Numbered from the stretch's first letter, positions 7,476-17,098 are shown. The stretch: 64,000 nucleotides of DNA from Flagellimonas aequoris (GCF_003584165.1 NZ_QXFJ01000030.1:682001-746000); one strand, 5' to 3'. Notes: generated from the sequence alone by a model not told the origin. Numbers and translations: made by a program.

Positions 7476-10103
7476 TCAAAACAAAGAAGTTTGATCGGAA
7501 CCTTCATCTTTTGTCCCTATATCAGTATCATCGTCATCTATACTTTCTTCATCTACTACCTCAATGTCCTCAGTTTTAGTCTCTTCGGGCTCTTCATAGG
7601 GTAAAGAGTCCAAGACATTGATGTTCTTGATTTTTTCCGCCGTCAGTTGATTGCCCAAAGCCTTTATGCCCTTAACCGCAATAAATTCTTCTACATTGAC
7701 TTGTTGATTGGGTTTGGCGTCCTTTCCGCGTGGTTTTACAAATTCTAGTTCAATCATGGGTCTCCAATCTGTGGAAACGAGTTCTAAATGGGATTTTGGA
7801 CTTTCGGAAATAACCACTTCCTCCTTGTTGGGGTTTTCCACCAAAAAGCGTTTAAGGAAATATCGGTCTTTTTCACCGTCATAGTGCACTACAGAAATCG
7901 GCTTGTTCGGATTCCATTTTTCCAGAACGATCATATCGTCGTTGAACCTTGCGAGCAAATCGGGCACAATCGTCTTTACAATGCCTTTTTGGTCAATGAC
8001 CAGTAACAGATCGTCCCCCTTGAATTCCCCGAGCAACTCCCCTCTTCCATCCACATTCAAGCGGCCAACCACATCATCGAACCAAATTTTCCTGGGTTTA
8101 AGGGTGGAAACGCCTTTTTCTTTGAGTTCAATACGCTTTACCGGATATTTGGTGACAAGGTTGCCTTTGGATGCCCTTCCCTTGATGAGCACGTCGGCAA
8201 AATCCAGGTCCCATTTCAATTTTTTAATGCTGCCCGACTGACGAAGCATAACCGTTACCACTTCGGCTTCCCCATTGGGATTGGCCGAAAAATACAATAC
8301 GTCCGAAGAGGCTTTCTCTCCGGCCAATTGATACATTTTGTCACGGGTGATGCTGGTCACATTAAATCGTTTCACATAGCTTGGACCTCCTTTGCCATCC
8401 TTGTAGATCATATTATAGATGGTGCGTTTGTCCTTTTTCTTGAAAACGGCCACATGGATGATGTTCTTGTCCACAAACACTTTGGAGTCGACTTTGGTGA
8501 CCATCATTTCGCCTTTTTGGGTAAAAACAATGATATCATCAATGTCACTACAATCCGTCACATACTCGTCACGTTTTAGGGAGGTGCCAATAAAACCTTC
8601 CTCTCTATTGACGTACAGTTTTGTGTTGCGGATGACCACTTTGGTGGCCTCAATATCATCGAAAATCTTGATTTCGGATTTGCGTTCCCTTCCCGCTGCG
8701 TATTTTTTCTTCAGCTCCTTGAAATAATCGATAGCATATTCCACCAAATGCTCCAAATGGTGTTTGGTCTGCGCAATCTTTTCTTCCAGGCCTTCAATAA
8801 ATTGCTGGGCCTTTTCCAAATCGAATTTGGAAATACGCTTGATTCGGATTTCGGTCAAGCGAACAATATCCTCTTCGGTTACAGCGCGTTTCAAATGTTG
8901 GGTATGCGGCTTCAATCCCTTGTCGATGGCAGCGATTACCCCTTCCCAAGTTTCTTCTTCCTCAATATCTCGATAGATCCTGTTCTCAATAAAGATGCGT
9001 TCCAAGGAAGCGAAGTGCCACTGTTCCTCCAATTCGTCAAGTTGGATTTCCAACTCAGCTTTCAGTAGATCAACAGTATTGTCCGTGGAACGTTGAAGCA
9101 TTTCTTTAACTCCAATAAAATTAGGCTTGTTATCCTCGATGATGCATCCCAAAGGAGAAATGGAGGATTCGCAAGCTGTGAAAGCATACAAGGCATCAAT
9201 GGTCTTGTCCGGAGAAATGCCCGGGGGCAAGTGTACCAGGATTTCCACTTCAGCTGCGGTATTGTCCTCTATCTTCTTGATCTTGATCTTGCCTTTCTCA
9301 TTGGCTTTGAGAATGGAATCGATTAAAGAAGAAGTGTTGGTTCCGTAGGGTATTTCGGTGATGACCAAGGTGTTCTTGTCCAAAGTGGAGATTTTGGCCC
9401 TTACCCGAACCTTGCCGCCACGCAAACCATCGTTATAATTGGTCACATCAATAATGCCAGCCGTAGGGAAATCAGGATATAACGTAAAACGTTGTCCTTT
9501 CAAATGCTTGATGGAGGCATCGATCAATTCCACAAAATTGTGCGGTAATATTTTTGTCGAAAGCCCAACCGCAATCCCTTCGGCACCCTGCGCCAATAAC
9601 AATGGAAATTTCACCGGAAGATTGATGGGTTCCTTTTTTCTACCGTCGTAAGAAAGTTGCCATTCGGTGATTTTTGGACTGTACACCACTTCCAGTGCAA
9701 ACTTGGAAAGTCTGGCCTCAATATATCGGGGTGCCGCGGCACCGTCCCCGGTCAGGATGTTCCCCCAGTTTCCTTGGGTGTCAATAAGAAGGTCTTTTTG
9801 ACCAATTTGGACCATGGCGTCCGCAATACTGGCATCTCCGTGGGGGTGGTATTGCATGGTGTGCCCTACTACATTGGCCACTTTGTTGTAACGTCCATCG
9901 TCCAATTCCTTTAGCGCGTGCATGATCCTACGCTGCACAGGTTTAAACCCGTCTTCAATGGCAGGTACGGCTCGCTCCAAAATTACGTAGGAAGCATAAT
10001 CCAAAAACCAATCTTTGTACATCCCCGTTACCTTGACCAGGCTATCTTGGGGCTCTTCATGGTTTTCTAAACCTTCATCATTCAGTTCTTCGTTCTCTTC
10101 CAT
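7476..10103 (-). CDS. parC: DNA topoisomerase IV subunit A
   Basis: 875 residues. Type IIA topoisomerase breakage-reunion subunit; with ParE it decatenates daughter chromosomes. The N-terminal domain has YHPHGDASIADAMVQIGQ (85-102), and the catalytic tyrosine is Y127 in GAAAPRYIEARL. A coiled-coil tower (about 400-470) and a C-terminal beta-propeller-like part follow, with an acidic tail. There is no GyrA box (QRRGGKG) in the C-terminal domain, and parE lies just upstream, so topoisomerase IV is preferred over gyrase. The position equivalent to GyrA Ser83 is Ala91. Its start is 24 bases after the parE stop, so the two form an operon. Confidence 0.94.
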   Translation of the reverse strand: MEENEELNDEGLENHEEPQDSLVKVTGMYKDWFLDYASYVILERAVPAIEDGFKPVQRRIMHALKELDDGRYNKVANVVGHTMQYHPHGDASIADAMVQIGQKDLLIDTQGNWGNILTGDGAAAPRYIEARLSKFALEVVYSPKITEWQLSYDGRKKEPINLPVKFPLLLAQGAEGIAVGLSTKILPHNFVELIDASIKHLKGQRFTLYPDFPTAGIIDVTNYNDGLRGGKVRVRAKISTLDKNTLVITEIPYGTNTSSLIDSILKANEKGKIKIKKIEDNTAAEVEILVHLPPGISPDKTIDALYAFTACESSISPLGCIIEDNKPNFIGVKEMLQRSTDNTVDLLKAELEIQLDELEEQWHFASLERIFIENRIYRDIEEEETWEGVIAAIDKGLKPHTQHLKRAVTEEDIVRLTEIRIKRISKFDLEKAQQFIEGLEEKIAQTKHHLEHLVEYAIDYFKELKKKYAAGRERKSEIKIFDDIEATKVVIRNTKLYVNREEGFIGTSLKRDEYVTDCSDIDDIIVFTQKGEMMVTKVDSKVFVDKNIIHVAVFKKKDKRTIYNMIYKDGKGGPSYVKRFNVTSITRDKMYQLAGEKASSDVLYFSANPNGEAEVVTVMLRQSGSIKKLKWDLDFADVLIKGRASKGNLVTKYPVKRIELKEKGVSTLKPRKIWFDDVVGRLNVDGRGELLGEFKGDDLLLVIDQKGIVKTIVPDLLARFNDDMIVLEKWNPNKPISVVHYDGEKDRYFLKRFLVENPNKEEVVISESPKSHLELVSTDWRPMIELEFVKPRGKDAKPNQQVNVEEFIAVKGIKALGNQLTAEKIKNINVLDSLPYEEPEETKTEDIEVVDEESIDDDDTDIGTKDEGSDQTSLF

Positions 10104-10127
10104 TTAGAAGGGCAGCATTTAGTTGGT

Positions 10128-11987
10128 TCACAGTTGATTTTCCTCAACTAGATCTAGTTCGACTTTAAGGTTGTTTATGATAAATTCCTGTCTGTCCGGC
10201 GTATTTTTCCCCATGTAAAACTGTAACAGGTTGTCGATACTCATCGCTTTGTCCAGCATTACAGGTTCCAAGCGTATATCGTCTCCAATAAAATGTTGAA
10301 ACTCGTCCGGAGAAATTTCTCCCAATCCCTTGAATCGGGTAATTTCCGGTTTGCCTGTCAGTTTTTCAATGGCCTGACGTTTTTCCTCTTCACTATAGCA
10401 ATAAATGGTTTCCTTTTTATTGCGCACCCTGAACAATGGAGTTTGAAGAATGTAAAGGTGATTTTCCTTGATCAGCTCTGGGAAGAACTGCAGGAAAAAT
10501 GTAATCAACAGCAAACGAATGTGCATACCGTCAACATCGGCATCCGTGGCAATCACGATATTGTTGTAGCGCAAATCTTCCATGGATTCCTCAATGTTCA
10601 ATGCCGCTTGTAACAGGTTGAACTCCTCGTTCTCATATACAATCTTTTTAGACATTCCGTAGGAGTTCAACGGTTTTCCACGAAGACTGAACACGGCTTG
10701 GGTGTTCACATCCCTGGATTTGGTGATGGATCCGGAAGCGGAATCCCCCTCCGTAATGAATAGGGTGCTATCCAGCCTGCGGTCACTTTTCATGTCCTGC
10801 AGATGTATACGGCAGTCACGTAATTTTTTATTGTGGAGGCTTGCCTTTTTGGCCCGTTCCCTTGCCAGTTTTCGAATACCGGACAGTTCCTTGCGCTCTC
10901 GTTCCGCCTGAACAATTTTGCGTTGCAACGCCTCAGCGGTCTGAGGATTTTTGTGCAAATAGTTATCCAAATAGGTGCCTAAAAAATCGTTGATATAGGT
11001 GCGTACCGTTGGCAGGTTACCACCCATATCGGTGGAACCCAATTTGGTTTTGGTCTGACTCTCAAAAACAGGCTCCATCACTTTAATGGATATGGCCGAA
11101 ATAATGGACTTCCGTATATCGGAAGCATCGTAGTTTTTTCCGTAAAAATCGCGGATGGTCTTGACCACTGCCTCCCTAAAAGCAGCTTGGTGTGTTCCTC
11201 CCTGTGTGGTATGCTGCCCGTTCACAAAGGAATGGTATTCTTCGCTGTACTGGGTTTTACTATGGGTCATGGCCACCTCAATGTCCTCTCCTTTTAGGTG
11301 GATGATCGGGTAGAGAAAATCGTCCTCATTGTTGTTGTCTTCCAACAGATCCTTCAAACCGTTTTCGGACTGATACTTCTCCCCATTGAACATAATGGTA
11401 AGTCCGGGATTGAGGTAGACGTAATTTTTGAGCATGCGTTCCACATACTCATTTCGGTATTTATAGTTTTTGAATATGGTATCGTCCGGGGTGAAACTAA
11501 TTTTGGTCCCCCTTCTTCTTGAAGATTCTTCCAAAAGTTCTTCGTTGACGAGGTTTCCTATATTGAACTCAGCCGACTTGGATTGCCCATCCCTGTTCGA
11601 TTCCACCTTAAAAAAAGTGGACAGGGCATTGACGGCCTTGGTACCAACACCGTTCAACCCTACCGATTTCTTGAAAGCACGGGTATCGTACTTACCCCCG
11701 GTGTTCATCTTGGAAACCACATCGACCACCTTGCCCAATGGAATGCCTCGGCCGTAGTCGCGCACATGCACCATGTTGTCCTTTATGGTAATTTCGATAG
11801 TCTTGCCTGCACCCATGACAAATTCATCGATACAGTTATCGATGACTTCCTTGAGCAGTATGTAGATACCGTCATCGGCGGACGAGCCATCTCCTAATTT
11901 ACCAATGTACATTCCAGGACGCATGCGAATATGCTCCTTCCAATCCAGGGAACGAATATTATCCTCTGTATACTGGGTTTCTGCCAT
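10128..11987 (-). CDS. parE: DNA topoisomerase IV subunit B
   Basis: 619 residues from the ATG at 11987 ([20 protein letters not shown]). ATPase subunit of topoisomerase IV. The GHKL ATPase domain shows [15 protein letters not shown], the Asn motif [13 protein letters not shown] and GRGIPLG. The TOPRIM domain has [12 protein letters not shown] and [17 protein letters not shown]. It lacks the roughly 170-residue insert typical of some GyrB proteins. The frame is open 93 bases further upstream, but that extension would start before the likely transcript start (-7 element at 12030-12037). parC follows directly. Confidence 0.94.
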   Translation of the reverse strand: MAETQYTEDNIRSLDWKEHIRMRPGMYIGKLGDGSSADDGIYILLKEVIDNCIDEFVMGAGKTIEITIKDNMVHVRDYGRGIPLGKVVDVVSKMNTGGKYDTRAFKKSVGLNGVGTKAVNALSTFFKVESNRDGQSKSAEFNIGNLVNEELLEESSRRRGTKISFTPDDTIFKNYKYRNEYVERMLKNYVYLNPGLTIMFNGEKYQSENGLKDLLEDNNNEDDFLYPIIHLKGEDIEVAMTHSKTQYSEEYHSFVNGQHTTQGGTHQAAFREAVVKTIRDFYGKNYDASDIRKSIISAISIKVMEPVFESQTKTKLGSTDMGGNLPTVRTYINDFLGTYLDNYLHKNPQTAEALQRKIVQAERERKELSGIRKLARERAKKASLHNKKLRDCRIHLQDMKSDRRLDSTLFITEGDSASGSITKSRDVNTQAVFSLRGKPLNSYGMSKKIVYENEEFNLLQAALNIEESMEDLRYNNIVIATDADVDGMHIRLLLITFFLQFFPELIKENHLYILQTPLFRVRNKKETIYCYSEEEKRQAIEKLTGKPEITRFKGLGEISPDEFQHFIGDDIRLEPVMLDKAMSIDNLLQFYMGKNTPDRQEFIINNLKVELDLVEENQL

Positions 11988-12029
11988 TAATCTATAAGGG
12001 TTAATCCTTGCTAATATAAAATTTAGGGG

Positions 12030-12037
12030 CAAAAATA
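12030..12037 (-). promoter_or_regulatory. Promoter -7 element for parE-parC
   Basis: Minus-strand TATTTTTG matches TAnnTTTG. It would give a leader of about 35 bases before the ATG at 11987. No well-spaced -33 element is seen. Confidence 0.45.
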
Positions 12038-12093
12038 ACAGTGCCGGACAAAGAAAGTAATCAACAATGAAAGTGTACAATTGTTAATATACA

Positions 12094-12996
12094 TCACGCC
12101 TTAGCCCTCTTTTTTCGCTGTATGGAGAGGTAGGTGACCCCAAAAATCACCACCATCATTCCTAGTAATTGCCAGTATGTCAATCTTTCATTCAAAAATA
12201 CAAAAGCCAACAGAATTGTGGAAACTGGACCCAAGCTCCCCAATATCGAAAAATTGGAAGCGCCTAATCGTTCTATGGATGCCGAAACCAGAAAAGATGG
12301 GATCAAAGTGGCCAAAATGGCCATGGCGAACCCATATAGATAAACAGGCGGCGGATATTCCCAAAGCTGCCAGCTCCCGGCAATGAGGTAATGTACCATG
12401 ATACAGGTTGTAGAAACAATCATGGCATAACACGTAAATCGCAACATCCCGAATTTAGGAATCAACCAGCCGCTACCCACCAAATATGAAGCATAGGTAA
12501 TGGCACTCAACAACACCAAAAAACCACCCCACAATACTCCATTGCCTGTGATATCCAATTCGCTCCAAAAGGTGATAACCACTCCAATGTAAGTGATGAT
12601 AATGGCCACAGATTGCACTTTGGTTATTCTTTGTTTGAAGAAAAACCAGGACAGAAAAACCACAATGGTGGGGTACACAAAAAGAATGATCCGTTCCAGA
12701 CCTGCCTTGATGTAGTTCAATCCCAAAAAATCGAAATAGCTGGCCAGATAGTAGCCCACAAACCCGAAAAGGAACAACCATGCATAATCCTTTAGGTTGA
12801 TTTGGATTGATGGTTTTTTCTTTCTAATCAAAAAGAGAATGAAAAGATAAAACGGAAGCGAAAAAAGCATTCGGAACAAAAGAAGATCCAAGGTGTCCAC
12901 ATAGTATTCATAGGCCAGTTTGACCATGACCGCCTTGGAGGAAAATAGAATCACCCCCACAATACCATAAAAGATTCCCAAGCTTTTGTTCGACAT
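12094..12996 (-). CDS. EamA/DMT family transporter
   Basis: 300 residues with about ten hydrophobic helices arranged as two EamA repeats (about 5-135 and 150-292). It begins MSNKSLGIFYGIVGVILFSS and ends in a short basic tail (SIQRKKRAKA). Typical family features are FRMLFSLPFYL, GLNYIKAGLERIILFVYPT and SIERLGASNFSILGSLGPVS followed by FLNERLTYWQLLG. Members of the drug/metabolite superfamily export amino acids, nucleosides or other small molecules; the substrate cannot be read from sequence. It lies 106 bases upstream of the parE start on the same strand, separated by parE's own promoter. Confidence 0.9.
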   Translation of the reverse strand: MSNKSLGIFYGIVGVILFSSKAVMVKLAYEYYVDTLDLLLFRMLFSLPFYLFILFLIRKKKPSIQINLKDYAWLFLFGFVGYYLASYFDFLGLNYIKAGLERIILFVYPTIVVFLSWFFFKQRITKVQSVAIIITYIGVVITFWSELDITGNGVLWGGFLVLLSAITYASYLVGSGWLIPKFGMLRFTCYAMIVSTTCIMVHYLIAGSWQLWEYPPPVYLYGFAMAILATLIPSFLVSASIERLGASNFSILGSLGPVSTILLAFVFLNERLTYWQLLGMMVVIFGVTYLSIQRKKRAKA

Positions 12997-13000
12997 ACAT

Positions 13001-13008
13001 CAAAACTA
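13001..13008 (-). promoter_or_regulatory. Possible -7 element for the EamA transporter
   Basis: Minus-strand TAGTTTTG matches TAnnTTTG but is only four bases before the ATG at 12996, which would make the mRNA nearly leaderless. No -33 element is seen. Weak. Confidence 0.25.
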
Positions 13009-13063
13009 AACTTGAACTAAAAATTAAAAGGAGAAAATCTGGTAGAATTACAACGGTCAGTGT

Positions 13064-14158
13064 TTACACATTAAACCTAAAGTGCATGATATCACCGTCT
13101 TTCACGATATATTCCTTGCCTTCTACACGCATACGGCCAGCTTCCTTTACCTTGGATTCGCTGCCATATTTAATGTAATCGTCATAAGAAATCACCTCTG
13201 CTCGGATAAATCCCTTTTCAAAGTCGGTATGGATCACCCCTGCAGCCTGGGGAGCGGTTGCCCCAACGGGAATGGTCCAAGCACGAACCTCTTTAACCCC
13301 TGCAGTAAAATAGGTTTCTAGATCCAATAATTTGTAAGCCCCGCGAATCAGTTTAGCTGAACCCGGTTCAGTAAGGCCCAAATCTTCCAAGAACATTTGA
13401 CGCTCTTCATAGGTTTCCAATTCAGTGATGTCTGCCTCGGTACCCACGGCCAAAAAGATGACCTCAGCATTTTCATTGGCTACGGCTTCTTTTACCTTTT
13501 CAACATAAGCATTGCCCGTTGTGGCTGAACCTTCGTCCACGTTGCATACGTACATCACAGGTTTATCGGTGATCAGTTGCATGGGTCTTACATATTCGGC
13601 ACGGTCTTCCTCGCTGATCTGAATAGCGCGAACCGAAGTTCCGGACTCCAAACCTTGCTTAACGGCATTGAGCACGGCTTCTTCCTTTTGGGCTTCCTTG
13701 TTTCCAGTTTTGGCTGCTCTTTTAACTTTTTCCAGTTTTTTGTCCACACTTTCCAAATCCTTCAACTGGAGTTCCATATCGATGGTTTCCTTATCTCGAA
13801 TTGGGTTTACGGAACCATCCACGTGCACAATATTGTCATTGTCAAAACACCTCAAAACGTGCAGAATGGCATCGGTTTCACGGATATTTCCCAAAAACTG
13901 GTTGCCCAAACCTTCACCCTTGCTAGCTCCTTTTACCAATCCGGCAATATCCACAATTTCTACTGTTGCAGGAACCACGCGCTCTGGATTTACCAACTCT
14001 TCCAATTTTTCCAATCGCTGGTCGGGCACGTTCACCACACCAATGTTGGGTTCAATGGTACAAAAAGGGAAGTTGGCACTTTGTGCTTTTGCATTGGAAA
14101 GGCAATTGAACAAAGTTGATTTTCCTACGTTGGGCAATCCTACAATACCGGCTTTCAT
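13064..14158 (-). CDS. ychF: Redox-regulated ATPase YchF (Obg-related)
   Basis: 364 residues, normal length. Universally conserved Obg-family ATPase that binds ribosomes and takes part in stress responses. The P-loop is GLPNVGKST (7-15), with the switch segment [13 protein letters not shown] and G3 [16 protein letters not shown]. The G4 position reads NVDE instead of NKxD, the change that gives YchF its ATP preference. A coiled-coil insert covers about 130-165 ([19 protein letters not shown]). The C-terminal TGS domain ends [17 protein letters not shown]. It is transcribed alone; a promoter candidate at 14265-14298 predicts a leader of about 100 bases. Confidence 0.96.
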   Translation of the reverse strand: MKAGIVGLPNVGKSTLFNCLSNAKAQSANFPFCTIEPNIGVVNVPDQRLEKLEELVNPERVVPATVEIVDIAGLVKGASKGEGLGNQFLGNIRETDAILHVLRCFDNDNIVHVDGSVNPIRDKETIDMELQLKDLESVDKKLEKVKRAAKTGNKEAQKEEAVLNAVKQGLESGTSVRAIQISEEDRAEYVRPMQLITDKPVMYVCNVDEGSATTGNAYVEKVKEAVANENAEVIFLAVGTEADITELETYEERQMFLEDLGLTEPGSAKLIRGAYKLLDLETYFTAGVKEVRAWTIPVGATAPQAAGVIHTDFEKGFIRAEVISYDDYIKYGSESKVKEAGRMRVEGKEYIVKDGDIMHFRFNV

Positions 14159-14264
14159 TGACTAGATAATAGATGTTATATTTTAGAACTCGGATTAAAT
14201 CTCAGAACACAGAAATACTATTGTATTCATTGATTATTGATGACTGTTCATTGATTTAAGGCTG

Positions 14265-14298
14265 CAAATATAAGTTGAAGTTTTGGTTGAGGGATCAA
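14265..14298 (-). promoter_or_regulatory. Promoter candidate for ychF
   Basis: On the minus strand TTG (14296-14298), 23-base spacer, TATATTTG (14265-14272). The resulting leader of about 100 bases carries a direct repeat TTCATTGATT (14226-14235 and 14247-14256 on the plus strand). Confidence 0.5.
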
Positions 14299-14423
14299 TA
14301 TTTCCCAATCAAAAGGTAGATGCCCATGATAAACAGGGCTATGATTCCTAAAATGGCCACCAAAGAGAGGATGCATCCCACCTGCATCCAAATGCCTTTG
14401 TACTCTTTTTCCTTTTCTTCCAT
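14295..14423 (-). CDS. 42-residue single-pass membrane peptide
   Basis: An open frame from the ATG at 14423 to a TGA at 14295 encodes 42 residues. The N-terminus is charged (MEEKEKEYKG), followed by one hydrophobic helix (about 15-40) containing CILSLVAILGIIALF and ending GKY. The pattern of charged N-terminus plus one clean transmembrane helix looks like a real small protein. It follows the ferredoxin gene with the ferredoxin terminator's T-run ending directly at its ATG, so expression would depend on read-through or a hidden start site. Function unknown. Confidence 0.6.
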   Translation of the reverse strand: MEEKEKEYKGIWMQVGCILSLVAILGIIALFIMGIYLLIGKY

Positions 14424-14452
14424 AAAAAAACCCGAACCATTTAAAGTCCGGG
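14424..14452 (-). terminator. Intrinsic terminator after the ferredoxin gene
   Basis: On the minus strand a stem (CCCG paired with CGGG, plus two inner pairs after one mismatch) with an 8-base loop is followed by seven T residues. The T-run directly abuts the ATG of the 42-residue peptide. Confidence 0.65.
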
Positions 14453-14476
14453 CTAAATTACAAGATATTTTATTGA

Positions 14477-14830
14477 TTAGTTGTTGGGATGCATAAAACG
14501 CTGCTTGCCCAACAATACATCTTCGCTTTCCACATGGTCCTCATCGGGGACACAACAATCCACCGGGCAAACCGCGGCACATTGGGGTTCTTCATGAAAA
14601 CCTTTGCACTCGGTACATTTATCTGGAACGATATAATAGATTTCATCACTTACGGGATCCTGCACATCATCCGCATTCACGGCCTTGCCGCTTGGCAAAA
14701 CCACATCTCCGGTCAACGATGTCCCATCGCTGTATCTCCACTCATCTGCACCTTCATAAATTGCGGTATTGGGGCATTCTGGCTCGCAAGCACCACAGTT
14801 TATGCATTCATCTGTTATAATTATGGCCAT
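14477..14830 (-). CDS. 4Fe-4S dicluster ferredoxin
   Basis: 117 residues. Small cytoplasmic electron carrier with two [4Fe-4S] sites: [19 protein letters not shown] near the N-terminus (residues 10-28) and [13 protein letters not shown] with AAVCPVDCC in the second half. An insert of about 40 residues between the clusters ([20 protein letters not shown] and on) matches the longer flavobacterial and Allochromatium-type ferredoxins. Its start is 85 bases from the divergent acyl-CoA reductase, with overlapping divergent promoters between them. It could supply electrons to oxygenases or reductases; the partner is unknown. Confidence 0.94.
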   Translation of the reverse strand: MAIIITDECINCGACEPECPNTAIYEGADEWRYSDGTSLTGDVVLPSGKAVNADDVQDPVSDEIYYIVPDKCTECKGFHEEPQCAAVCPVDCCVPDEDHVESEDVLLGKQRFMHPNN

Positions 14831-14844
14831 AATTTTCTTTTCCT

Positions 14845-14878
14845 TTTGGGCTGATTCTTTTCAGCATGCTTACTTTTG
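14845..14878 (+). promoter_or_regulatory. Promoter of the acyl-CoA reductase-serC-serA run
   Basis: TTTG (14845-14848), 22-base spacer, TACTTTTG (14871-14878). A full consensus match. The -7 element is two bases from the -7 element of the opposing ferredoxin promoter. Confidence 0.65.
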
Positions 14879-14879
14879 A

Positions 14880-14911
14880 CAAAAATAAACCCTAGTAATT
14901 TAGTGTACAAA
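14880..14911 (-). promoter_or_regulatory. Promoter of the ferredoxin gene
   Basis: On the minus strand TTTG (14908-14911), 20-base spacer, TATTTTTG (14880-14887). A full consensus match that overlaps the transcribed start of the plus-strand operon, so the two promoters would compete. Confidence 0.65.
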
Positions 14912-14915
14912 TTTA

Positions 14916-15962
14916 ATGACACCGTATAACCAAAGAATTGGAGCTTTTGTCGAACTTGGAAAATACCTAACGGATTTTTGCGAAAAATGTTATGCAAACG
15001 ATGATTCCATTGACCTTGAATTCAAGGAAATAGTGGCTCGGGCACAACAGGAAAACGGATGGTTTACCCAAGAGAATATTTTGCACGCTTTAAGGGAATG
15101 GGGACATTTGCTCACCAAAGAAAATCTTGAAGATTGGTTGTCTGGATATGATCTGGGCACTGTGGATTATCCAAAAACCATTGGCATCATCATGGCCGGG
15201 AATATACCTTTGGTAGGCTTTCATGATTTTCTCTGCGTTATCTTTTCCGGACACAAGGTTTTGGCCAAGCTTTCTTCCAATGACAAAAGATTGTTGCCGC
15301 ATTTGGTGAAATTTTTGGACGAACAATATCCGTCATTAAAGGAGTACATCACTTTCGTGGATGGAAAAATGGAAGGCTTCGATGCTGTCATTGCCACTGG
15401 AAGCAATAATACAGGACGTTACTTCGAATATTATTTTGGCCAAAAACCACATATCATCCGAAAGAACCGGAATTCGGCAGCTATCCTGACAGGCAAAGAA
15501 ACCCAAGAAGAATTGGTGGCCTTGGGTGAAGATATTTTTAGGTATTATGGATTGGGTTGCCGCAATGTTTCCAAAATCTATATTCCTGAAGGATATGATT
15601 TTGAACCTTTCTTTAAGGCCATGTTCAATTATGGGGATATCATCCACCAGCACAAGTACGCCAACAATTACGATTATAACAAAGCGGTATACTTAATGAG
15701 CGATTTCAAGATTTTGGACAATGAGTTTCTGGTCTTGAAAGAAGAGTCGTCCCTCTCCTCGCCAATTTCAGTGTTGTTCTATTCCTATTATAGTTCGGAA
15801 GAAAATCTTCAAAAGGAATTGGAAGCGTTGAATGATCAAATCCAATGTGTGGTTTCCAATCAAAATAGGGATGGACATGTTGGTTTTGGCCAAACACAAA
15901 AACCCCAACTTGACGATTATGCGGATGGTGTCGATACTATGGAATTTCTGCTTCAACTTTAA
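14916..15962 (+). CDS. Acyl-CoA reductase (LuxC-like)
   Basis: 348 residues, aldehyde dehydrogenase-like fold of the LuxC/acyl-CoA reductase family; reduces an activated acyl group to an aldehyde with NADPH. TIGIIMAGNIPLVGFHDFL (about 88-106) and FSGHKVLAKLSSNDK lie in the nucleotide-binding half, ATGSNNTGRYFEYYF follows, and the probable catalytic cysteine is in YYGLGCRNVSKIYIP. It precedes serC by 71 bases and diverges from the ferredoxin gene, an arrangement I recall from other Flavobacteriaceae. The aldehyde made here is not known. Confidence 0.85.
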   Translation: MTPYNQRIGAFVELGKYLTDFCEKCYANDDSIDLEFKEIVARAQQENGWFTQENILHALREWGHLLTKENLEDWLSGYDLGTVDYPKTIGIIMAGNIPLVGFHDFLCVIFSGHKVLAKLSSNDKRLLPHLVKFLDEQYPSLKEYITFVDGKMEGFDAVIATGSNNTGRYFEYYFGQKPHIIRKNRNSAAILTGKETQEELVALGEDIFRYYGLGCRNVSKIYIPEGYDFEPFFKAMFNYGDIIHQHKYANNYDYNKAVYLMSDFKILDNEFLVLKEESSLSSPISVLFYSYYSSEENLQKELEALNDQIQCVVSNQNRDGHVGFGQTQKPQLDDYADGVDTMEFLLQL

Positions 15963-16033
15963 GAAAAATCGAACCCTGAGAACCATTTTCAGATCCAAGA
16001 ATTTTTAAGACCTTTATCCCGTAAACCAAGGAA

Positions 16034-17098
16034 ATGAAAAAACACAATTTTAGTGCAGGACCCAGCATTTTGCCCAAAGAGGTCTTGTTAAAGGCTTCCG
16101 AGGCCGTAATGGACCTCGATGGAATCGGACTTTCCCTAATCGAAATATCCCACCGTAGCAAGGAATTTGTAGCCATCATTGAAAAGGCCCGTTCCTTGGC
16201 ACTGGAATTGATGGGGTTGGAAGGAAAAGGCTATCAGGCCATTTTTCTTCAGGGTGGTGCGAGCATGCAGTTTTTAATGGCCGCCTATAATCTTTTGGAG
16301 AAAAAAGCAGGATACGTGAATACGGGTACCTGGAGTCAAAAAGCCATCAAGGAAGCTCGCTTATTCGGTGAAATTGTTGAAGTGGCCTCATCCCAAGAAG
16401 ATAATTTCGACCATATCCCAAAGGGATACAAGGTGCCGAGCGACTTGGACTACCTTCACCTGACCTCGAACAACACCATCTATGGAACACAGATCAAAGA
16501 ATTTCCTGAAACGGACGTTCCCCTGGTTTGTGATATGAGTTCCGACATCTTTTCCCGTCAGCTCGATTTCTCAAAATTTGACCTGATCTACGCCGGGGCC
16601 CAAAAGAATATGGGACCTGCCGGAACCACTCTTGTAGTAGTCAAGGAAGATGTATTGGGTAAGGTATCCCGAAAAATCCCATCCATGTTGGATTATGCCG
16701 TGCATGTAAGCAAGGATAGTATGTTCAATACTCCCCCTGTGTTTGCGGTCTATGTTTCCATGCTTACGATGCAGTGGTTGAAGGATTTGGGAGGTATTCC
16801 AGCCATTGAGGAAATCAACGAGCGGAAAGCCAACTTGATCTATTCCGAAATTGAACTGAACCCTGTATTCTCGGGTTTTGCGGCCAAAGAAGACCGTTCC
16901 ATGATGAATGCCACGTTCAATATTACTGATGATGGACTCAAGGATATATTTGACAATATGTGTAAGGAAGCGGGCATCAGCGGTATCAACGGGCATAGAT
17001 CCGTTGGTGGTTACAGGGCTTCCATGTACAATGCACTTCCCATTGAAAGTGTTGGGGTTTTGGTCGATATCATGAGTGAATTGGAAAAGAAAGGATAA
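16034..17098 (+). CDS. serC: Phosphoserine aminotransferase
   Basis: 354 residues. PLP-dependent transamination of 3-phosphohydroxypyruvate to phosphoserine. It begins MKKHNFSAGPSILPKEVLLK, the typical family start, with EISHRSKEF and LQGGASMQF for substrate and PLP phosphate binding, and the PLP lysine in LIYAGAQKNMGPAGTT. The C-terminus, INGHRSVGGYRASMYNALP, is the usual conserved arginine region. The next metabolic gene, serA, supplies its substrate, but a four-helix-bundle gene sits between them. The phosphoserine product may also feed the cysteate-synthase-like enzyme at 62221-63261 (inference). Confidence 0.97.
   Translation: MKKHNFSAGPSILPKEVLLKASEAVMDLDGIGLSLIEISHRSKEFVAIIEKARSLALELMGLEGKGYQAIFLQGGASMQFLMAAYNLLEKKAGYVNTGTWSQKAIKEARLFGEIVEVASSQEDNFDHIPKGYKVPSDLDYLHLTSNNTIYGTQIKEFPETDVPLVCDMSSDIFSRQLDFSKFDLIYAGAQKNMGPAGTTLVVVKEDVLGKVSRKIPSMLDYAVHVSKDSMFNTPPVFAVYVSMLTMQWLKDLGGIPAIEEINERKANLIYSEIELNPVFSGFAAKEDRSMMNATFNITDDGLKDIFDNMCKEAGISGINGHRSVGGYRASMYNALPIESVGVLVDIMSELEKKG

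Noticed and set aside
7476..10103. Naming the A subunit gyrA
   Set aside because: No GyrA box is seen and parE-type gene organisation is adjacent; topoisomerase IV fits better.
10128..12080. parE starting at 12080 with 31 extra residues
   Set aside because: The extension is hydrophobic, does not match the family, and lies upstream of the likely transcript start.
13577..14119. Plus-strand ORFs of 165-180 codons opposite ychF
   Set aside because: They are antisense to a highly conserved gene and have improbable composition (Phe/Ser-rich).
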